A DNA stretch of 39,180 nt. It comes from Trichormus sp. M33_DOE_039 (GTDB taxonomy: Bacteria > Cyanobacteriota > Cyanobacteriia > Cyanobacteriales > Nostocaceae). The position numbers and the translations under genes were made by a program. The notes beneath the pieces were generated by a model, which saw only the letters and a list, made by a program, of their open reading frames with translations, was not told where the DNA came from and searched no databases. The stretch spans positions 1 to 39,180 of the forward strand of contig DVDT01000107.1 in the NCBI GenBank assembly GCA_015296085.1. Reading direction: 5' to 3'. Every line of letters begins with the position of its first letter. Positions within the stretch are counted from its first letter, which is position 1. Shown piece after piece: positions 34,187 through 39,180 of the stretch.

Positions 34187-37100
34187 TTAAGAATTATTGT
34201 AAGCATCTGCGAAAGCCGAATCTTGCATTAACTCTGGAGGTATGTTTAATGCCCTATTTAGTCCTGTAGCATTTAGCCACTTTGTATTACTATTCCATAC
34301 AACTGCATCAAGATTGACATTGCGGAGGTTGGCTTTGCTGAAGTTGGCATTGCGGAGGTTGGTTTTGCTGAAGTTGGCATTGCGGAGGTTGGCATCGCTG
34401 AGGTCGGCATCGCTGAGGTCGGCATCGCTGAGGTTGGCATAGCCGAGGTTGGCAAAGCTGAGGTCGGCATCGCTGAGGTTGGCATTGCTGAGGTTGGCAA
34501 AGCTGAGGTCGGCATTGCTGAGGTCGGCATCGCTGAGGTTGGCATTGCTGAGGTTGGCATTGCTGAAGTCGGCATTGCTGAGGTCGGCATTGCTGAGGTC
34601 GGCATTGCTGAGGTTGGCATCGCTGAAGTCGGCATTGCTGAGGTTGGCATCCCAAAGTCTGGCAAAGCTGAGGTTGGCATTGTTGAGGTTGGCATTGTTG
34701 AGGTTGGCAAAGCTGAGGTCGGCATTGCTGAGGTCGGTATCCCAAAGTCTGGCATTGCTGAGGTCGGCATCCCAAAGTCTGGCATTGCTGAGGTTGGCAT
34801 CCCAAAGTCTGGCATTGCTGAGGTCGGCATTGCTGAGGAATAATCCTAAATTTTCTCTAAAAGCAGAGACACTTAGACAGTGACTATAACCGATAATACG
34901 CAGCAAGCGTGCTGATTCAAATTGAGTAGTATTTGGTTTACCGCACGGGTGAAAATTGATATGGTCTTTGATGTCATCTTTTGATCGGGCGTAACGATGC
35001 AACTCTAGCAGCACAATCATCACATTCAGCCCTGTATATACATCCACCTGACGCAAACCCAAGTGAGTTTCTCTGTCTGGTAATTGCTCCCTTAATTGTT
35101 TTTTCTTAATCTGGGGTAAGTTGGTATCTTCTGCATCAATAAATTCACCATCGCACCAACGAAAGTAAAACTCTTCTAATCTTTGAAAGAGGTTTACCAA
35201 ACGTCCCGCATCTTGAAACTCTGGAGTTGTAACCAACAAACCCATTAAATAATCGACAATTTCACGGGTTAAATTCCCATAACCAAGCAAATCATAAATC
35301 TGCTTATTCATCGCATCTGTCGGAACAAAGTCTTCTTCTCGCTGACGTTTCTTGACCTTAGTTGTCCAATCCACAAAGCTTTCTATTAACCGTTCTCCAA
35401 ATAAAAACTCGCTAAAACTCTTGTGGACAAATTCCACTGAGCCACCTTTATCACCAGAGGCTGGTTTGATATAAAAGGCTGTCAACAAATTATTAAGTAA
35501 CTTCTGTTGTTGATTTTTTTCCGAGGGACTTTCATGTCTAGCTTGCTGAATTAACTTAGCAGCTGGGCTGTTACTATCTTTATCATTAAGCCTTGCTTCT
35601 AATATCGCCAATCTTGCAGATTCATTCCCCGACTGCACTACACACAATGCTGCTTCAGTTAAGAACTGCCGTAAATCTTCACTTTCTAAATTAGTCAAGC
35701 GATCATTTTCATCCCCTCGTTGTTTTTCTAAAACCCATCTCACCGACTGATCATAAATACGGATTTTCGCCTGGATACCTTCTGCACCTGCAAACATCTG
35801 CACATTAAAATGTTTTTCTCGGTGCATTCGTCCTAATAAATAAAGTAGTAAAGGTTCTCGTGCTAATTTATTTTTAATTTCATCAGGACAAGCCTGCAAA
35901 AACTGCTCAAATTCCTTCGCTTCTTGTTCACCAACTTTTGCAGTCCATTTATTCAGCCAATTTTCCCGAATTGTGTCATTCATTGGCTGAAGTTCAACAC
36001 GCTTTAAACTTTTCGTTTGTGAAAGTAGGCGGTCTATTCCTTGTAATGCCAAAGGACGACCTGTCACTAAAAACTGATGATGGCAAAAGCTATCTTTTTG
36101 AAATCTTTCAACCTGTTCCAAAAATTCTTTCAAGCCGCCGCTAGCTCTTCCTTCTAGTAATAGCTCATCAAAACCATCCAATAAAAACAAAAATCTGGTA
36201 TTTTTATCCGTCAGCCAGCCGGAATCACTCTGAACAAAATCCAGGTTTTCTAAATAGTTCTCCAGCGTATCAGTCAGATTATCTTTTAAAACCCGCAAGT
36301 CCCGCAGCCTAATTAAAACAGGAGTAAAGCTGGGATGTAATTCTCGCCTCACCAAGTCGGCAAACATCCGGCAAAATACACTTTTACCCCGTCCAGCTTC
36401 CCCCTGAATAAACAAGACTTGTTTCGGCTTTTTTGGGTCCGAGTCACGAAGAATTGTTTTAACCCAATCTTCCAAGTCAATATTTTTATCACTGATACTA
36501 GCAACTTCTTTGACTTGCAAAGGTACATACAAATCTTCAAAGGTAATCTGAGTTTCATCAAAAATATATTCTTGAGGTTTCGGGGCAATTACTGTTTCTA
36601 AATAATCTTCAATACTCAGATGTTTCTCTAGTTTCTCCTTACCTCCTGCACTATACCAGTCCACCAATTGCTTGACTTTATCCCCAACTTTGACCAACTC
36701 CGACAACATATAGTCATCAGTCTTGCGTGCTACCTGTTGAGTAATATCTTCTGCGGCTTCTGTTTTTAACCCAGCCTCTTCCAATCTTTGCTGTAAAATC
36801 TGATTAAATGCTTCCGCCAGTTGCGACTCATGAAAATAAGCGATCGCTTTTTTAGTTTCTCGCTCCTCAAAGTCTTGCTCACCTAATTTCTGAATCTGCC
36901 TAGCTAAAGCATCAGAAGCTTTACTGTCTAGATTAATATTCTTAAATAACTCCTGTTTTTGTTGGCAAATTTCTTTAAAACTATCTATATAAGCAGCCTG
37001 ACTAACTAGCAGCACACAGTCTGATAAACTCGGCTCTTGCTTAGTAGCATCACAAATAACCTGAAGTATAGTAATAGCAAGCGGCGCAAAGGGAATTACT

Positions 37101-37327
37101 TCTTTAGTAATTTGACCTAAAGGGCTATTAAATACATCAAATAATGAAGAAAACTGTTCGACATAGGGTTTAAGGTTTTGCAAATTGGGTTTATTTTCTT
37201 TAACCGCTTTTGCCAAATCAAACACAGCTTTAGCAGCTTCCGCGCCAGTCTTGGTTGCTTCTACTCTTTCACCCCAATTCAAATCTTGAATATTTTTCAA
37301 GAACTTTCGCAGTTTTCTCATCACCAT
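34187..37327 (-). CDS. NACHT NTPase with C-terminal pentapeptide repeats (STAND / NLR-like)
   Basis: 1046 residues. Helical N-terminal effector or adaptor region (about 1-230), unassigned. NACHT domain about 300-470: Walker A GEAGRGKS (309-316), Walker B RFLFLLDGFDELLLEG (Asp 384), and sensor LVTGRPLAL. A helical NACHT-associated region with EFVHKSFSEFLFGERLIESF follows. Pentapeptide repeats A[DN]LSx at about 833-1005 form a right-handed quadrilateral beta-helix. STAND NTPases oligomerise on ligand binding; bacterial NACHT proteins include phage-defence sensors. The sensor here would be the pentapeptide array. No second defence gene is adjacent. ATG 37327 is preferred, with an AGGA 9 bases upstream. 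An ISAs1 element lies 124 bp upstream. Confidence 0.9.
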   Translation of the reverse strand: MVMRKLRKFLKNIQDLNWGERVEATKTGAEAAKAVFDLAKAVKENKPNLQNLKPYVEQFSSLFDVFNSPLGQITKEVIPFAPLAITILQVICDATKQEPSLSDCVLLVSQAAYIDSFKEICQQKQELFKNINLDSKASDALARQIQKLGEQDFEERETKKAIAYFHESQLAEAFNQILQQRLEEAGLKTEAAEDITQQVARKTDDYMLSELVKVGDKVKQLVDWYSAGGKEKLEKHLSIEDYLETVIAPKPQEYIFDETQITFEDLYVPLQVKEVASISDKNIDLEDWVKTILRDSDPKKPKQVLFIQGEAGRGKSVFCRMFADLVRRELHPSFTPVLIRLRDLRVLKDNLTDTLENYLENLDFVQSDSGWLTDKNTRFLFLLDGFDELLLEGRASGGLKEFLEQVERFQKDSFCHHQFLVTGRPLALQGIDRLLSQTKSLKRVELQPMNDTIRENWLNKWTAKVGEQEAKEFEQFLQACPDEIKNKLAREPLLLYLLGRMHREKHFNVQMFAGAEGIQAKIRIYDQSVRWVLEKQRGDENDRLTNLESEDLRQFLTEAALCVVQSGNESARLAILEARLNDKDSNSPAAKLIQQARHESPSEKNQQQKLLNNLLTAFYIKPASGDKGGSVEFVHKSFSEFLFGERLIESFVDWTTKVKKRQREEDFVPTDAMNKQIYDLLGYGNLTREIVDYLMGLLVTTPEFQDAGRLVNLFQRLEEFYFRWCDGEFIDAEDTNLPQIKKKQLREQLPDRETHLGLRQVDVYTGLNVMIVLLELHRYARSKDDIKDHINFHPCGKPNTTQFESARLLRIIGYSHCLSVSAFRENLGLFLSNADLSNARLWDANLSNARLWDADLSNARLWDTDLSNADLSFANLNNANLNNANLSFARLWDANLSNADFSDANLSNADLSNADLSNADFSNANLSNANLSDADLSNADLSFANLSNANLSDADLSFANLGYANLSDADLSDADLSDANLRNANFSKTNLRNANFSKANLRNVNLDAVVWNSNTKWLNATGLNRALNIPPELMQDSAFADAYNNS
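34320..34830. repeat. Tandem 15-bp DNA repeats encoding the pentapeptide array
   Basis: About 34 units of 15 bp (variants of the minus-strand ladder GCCGACCTCAGCAAT). Several longer units are repeated too, notably a 30-bp unit coding for ARLWDx-LSN, used four times. Identity at DNA level is high, including third positions, pointing to recent expansion or gene conversion. It creates spurious open frames on both strands. Confidence 0.85.
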
Positions 37328-37450
37328 AGATTAATTTCCTACTTCATCTATTTAGTAAAAATACAATTGATATTAGTTAAAGGTTATTTAAGAATGGCTT
37401 GGGTGTGATTTTAAGTATTTATTGATCCCCCCTAACCCCCCTTTTTAAGG

Positions 37451-38609
37451 CAGGGCTGTTTCATTCCCTAAAACAGGTAAAATAGCAAGGGTTGAGGGGA
37501 TAAAAATGATGGGTGCGGAACTGATTGAAAAATTGAAGCAAGTGGAAGATTTTAGAACAACTGATGGCAGAAGACATCCACTGTGGTTAGTGTTGCTGTT
37601 TGTCATAATGGGAACAATGAATGGATACGTGGGATATCGGGGATGGGGAGATTTTGTCAAAAGGCATAGAGGGGTATTAATAGAGAAATTTGGGATACAA
37701 AAACATGGAGTACCATCATATTCAACAATCAGACGTGTAGTCATGGGAGTAGATTTCGATAAACTGGCTTAAAAGTTTAATGAATGGGCAAAAAGTTATG
37801 TGGATTTAGAGTTATCAGAATGGTGTGCTACAGATGGTAAAAGTATTAAGGGGACAGTACAAAACTACAGTTCATATAATCAAAATTTTGTCAGTATAGT
37901 ATCGGTGTTTGCTTGCAAAAGAGGGCTGGTTGTGGGGATGGAAAAATTTGAGAATCAGCTCAAAAGTGAAATTCAAGTTGTCCAAGAGTTAATTACAGCA
38001 TTGGGTCTAGAAGGTGTGGTCTTGAGCTTTGATTCCTTACATTGTCAAAAAAAACTTGCCAAATAATTAGAGAAAGTGGCAATGATTATGTGATTGCGGT
38101 TAAAGATAATCAGCCCAAACTACATAGCCATATTCAACACATTGCCGCTACAAAAAAACCAAATTATCGTGTAATCGAGACCGAAAGAACTAGAGATAGA
38201 TTGACAACACGTATTGTCGAAGTTTTTCATGATGTCAATGGAATTGACCCAGCATGGACTGGAATAAAATCTTTAGTCAAGGTCGAAAGAATCGGTACAA
38301 GAAAGGGTAAGAAATATCATGAAATTGTTTGTTATATTAGCAGTTTGATTTGCACGGCTAAGGAATTTGCTCTCGGCATTCGTGGTCATTGGGGTATCGA
38401 AAACTGCTTGCACTGGGTGAAAGATGTTGTTTTCAAAGAGGACTGTTCCACTATCCGTCTTGGCTACGCTCCCGCAAATCTTTCCATTATTAGAGCAATC
38501 GCTCTCAACATCTTGCGTCGCAATGGTTATTATTCCATCACAATTGCTCAAAGATTTCTCTCGCATGATATTGACAAACTCATTCATCTTGTGGAATGAA
38601 ACAGCCCTG
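37451..38609 (+). mobile_element. ISAs1-family insertion sequence, degenerate copy
   Basis: 1159 bp bounded by CAGGGCTG...CAGCCCTG. Inverted repeats are perfect over 26 bp if flanking bases are included (37442-37467 and 38593-38618). The extra arm belongs to a Nostoc intergenic repeat, so the element may sit in a palindrome. No 8-10 bp direct target duplication is apparent. The transposase inside has an early stop and a frameshift. Confidence 0.82.
37506..38599 (+). pseudogene. ISAs1-family transposase, interrupted
   Basis: About 364 codons, typical ISAs1 length. N-terminal DDE_Tnp_1-associated region MMGAELIEKLKQVEDFRTTD then GRRHPLWLVLLFVIMG. An in-frame TAA at 37770 follows FDKLA. A -1 frameshift is needed at an A8 run near 38047 (FDSLHCQKK to TCQIIRES). 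The catalytic triad is visible across the pieces: Asp in CATDGKSIKG, Asp in LSFDSLHCQ, Glu in HWGIENCLHW. The stop overlaps the right inverted repeat. The A8 run reads A-AAA-AAA in frame, a slippery heptamer, but with the TAA upstream the copy cannot make full transposase without suppression. Confidence 0.85.
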
Positions 38610-38879
38610 CCTTAAAAAAGGGGGGAACAAGAATCAAAGTCCCTCTTTTTAACGGGGATTTAGGGGGATAAAGCCACATTTTGCACTTAGCAAAAAGATG
38701 TGTGTACACCATAGCTTTAGAAAAGGGGGAACAAGAATCAAAGTCCCTCTTTTTAACGGGGATTTAGGGGGATCGAGCCACATTTTGCACTTAGGAAAAA
38801 AGATGTGTGTACACCGTAGCCTTAAAAAAGGGGGAACAAGGATCAAAGTCCCCCTTTGTAAGGGGGATTTAGGGGGATC
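38610..38879. repeat. Three copies of a 104-105 bp intergenic repeat
   Basis: Equivalent points (GAATCA/GGATCA) occur at 38631, 38735 and 38840. Each copy has CTTAAAAAAGGGGG, GAACAAG[AG]ATCAAAGTCCC and GGGGATTTAGGGGGAT. The first two continue with CCACATTTTGCACTTAG and the palindrome GTGTACAC; the third is truncated after GGGGGATC. A related arm lies left of the IS at about 37426-37450, so the IS sits within this repeat family. Not CRISPR: long imperfect units, no spacers. Confidence 0.75.
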
Positions 38880-38956
38880 TAAAATATTTGATACACCACA
38901 CAGAAATTTTACAACCCCATCTTAAATCAGAATTCACAGCGATAAAAGCAAAGTCC

Positions 38957-39040
38957 TTAGAAGCCACCTTTACTAATTTCATTTATGTAGCCACGGTTGG
39001 ACACAGCCAAATCAAATTTCGCTACAGAGTTATATATAAT
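38957..39040 (-). pseudogene. Possible C-terminal gene stump beside an IS4-type element
   Basis: On the minus strand a coding-like frame NSVAKFDLAVSNRGYINEIS then KGGF ends at TAA 38959-38957. Upstream it meets the IS4-type end at about 39041. Could be the last 24-28 codons of a gene cut by that insertion; no family recognised and the length is too short to be sure. Confidence 0.25.
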
Positions 39041-39180
39041 CCAATACGGTTCAGTTAAGGCTAGAAAGCTGATTAGTGATATGAAATTTCGGAGCTTCTA
39101 CTCGTTGTCCAGTCCCTCTGTGTTGCGGTTTTTTAGAACGAAATTTTGATACAGGTTTTTTCACGACTCTGGGATTAATA
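39041..39180 (-). mobile_element. IS4-type insertion sequence, partial (runs off right edge)
   Basis: CCAATACGGTTCAGTTAAG at 39041-39059 looks like the terminal inverted repeat of a cyanobacterial IS, and the transposase C-terminus begins right inside it. Only one end is in the window, so the family call rests on the protein tail. Confidence 0.5.
39051..39180 (-). CDS. IS4-type transposase, C-terminal fragment (partial)
   Basis: 42 codons from the window edge to TGA at 39053-39051. The peptide INPRVVKKPVSKFRSKKPQH matches the conserved tail of IS4-family transposases, where NPRVVK is followed by a basic [SK]x[FY]xxK[KR]. Residues RGTGQRVEAPKF follow, then HITNQLSSLN. The stop lies within the presumed terminal repeat. 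The rest of the gene is outside the window. Confidence 0.55.
   Translation of the reverse strand, partial: INPRVVKKPVSKFRSKKPQHRGTGQRVEAPKFHITNQLSSLN

Noticed and set aside
34320-34830. Possible CRISPR or minisatellite independent of coding
   Set aside because: The period is 15 bp, in frame, and encodes A[DN]LSx pentapeptides continuous with the NACHT protein.
34242-34883. Long open frames on both strands opposite the NACHT gene (MPTSAMPTSA-, RPQQCRPQQ- and SLRSASLRLA-type repeats)
   Set aside because: They are the pentapeptide-coding 15-bp repeats read in other frames; a 15-bp repeat without stops keeps all frames open.
38610-38879. Possible CRISPR array
   Set aside because: Only three units of 104-105 bp, imperfect, with no short conserved repeat separated by unique spacers and no cas genes.

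Overview
The window looks like chromosome from a filamentous, Nostoc/Anabaena-type cyanobacterium. The HIP1 octamer GCGATCGC occurs throughout. Cyanobacteria-typical families (Ycf51, DUF1350, DUF4058, cyanobacterial lipoxygenase, very long PAS kinases) are present, and intergenic DNA carries the GC-rich palindromic and G/T-rich short repeats usual in Nostoc genomes. No rRNA, tRNA or CRISPR array was found.

Layout. (1) 1-141: end of an ISAs1-type insertion sequence running off the left edge. (2) 160-5469, minus strand: arsenic operon arsR > PstS-like binding protein > GAPDH > arsJ > acr3. (3) 5581-8777, minus: tightly packed operon of a GldA-like dehydrogenase, an AlaC-like aminotransferase and a DUF4058 protein. 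(4) 9312-12791, minus: Ycf51, a small secreted Cys-rich protein with no canonical start codon, an O-antigen-ligase/Wzy-type membrane protein and a YaaW-family protein. (5) 13176-14039, plus: DUF6671 protein. (6) 14493-20752, minus: a 1524-residue CBS + nine-PAS histidine kinase, then a receiver-PAS-kinase-like protein whose phospho-acceptor His is Asn. (7) 21047-26303, minus: GT39-like glycosyltransferase, small PH-like protein, DUF1350 hydrolase and a second unusual histidine kinase. (8) 27054-33540, plus: BON-domain lipoprotein, a gene remnant, then a lipoxygenase, two tandem-duplicated cytochrome P450s and an unrecognised 183-residue protein. (9) 33573-37327, minus: small membrane protein and a 1046-residue NACHT/pentapeptide-repeat NTPase. 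(10) 37442-39180: a degenerate ISAs1 element, a 104-105 bp repeat in three copies, and the end of an IS4-type element leaving the window.

How genes work together. The arsenic operon combines arsenate removal by GAPDH plus ArsJ (through 1-arseno-3-phosphoglycerate) with arsenite export by Acr3; no arsenate reductase is visible. The lipoxygenase-P450-P450-unknown set is the best candidate for an undescribed pathway. The lipoxygenase has all five iron ligands and should make fatty-acid hydroperoxides. Both P450s lack the acidic I-helix residue used for O2 activation, as in P450s that use hydroperoxides directly. This suggests a bacterial oxylipin pathway analogous to plant LOX-CYP74; the chemistry is inference. 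The NACHT protein has the architecture of bacterial NLR-like (STAND) sensors, many of which act in phage defence; its job here is not shown by the sequence.

Start codons were chosen by eye. Family names rest on motif recognition, without database searches.
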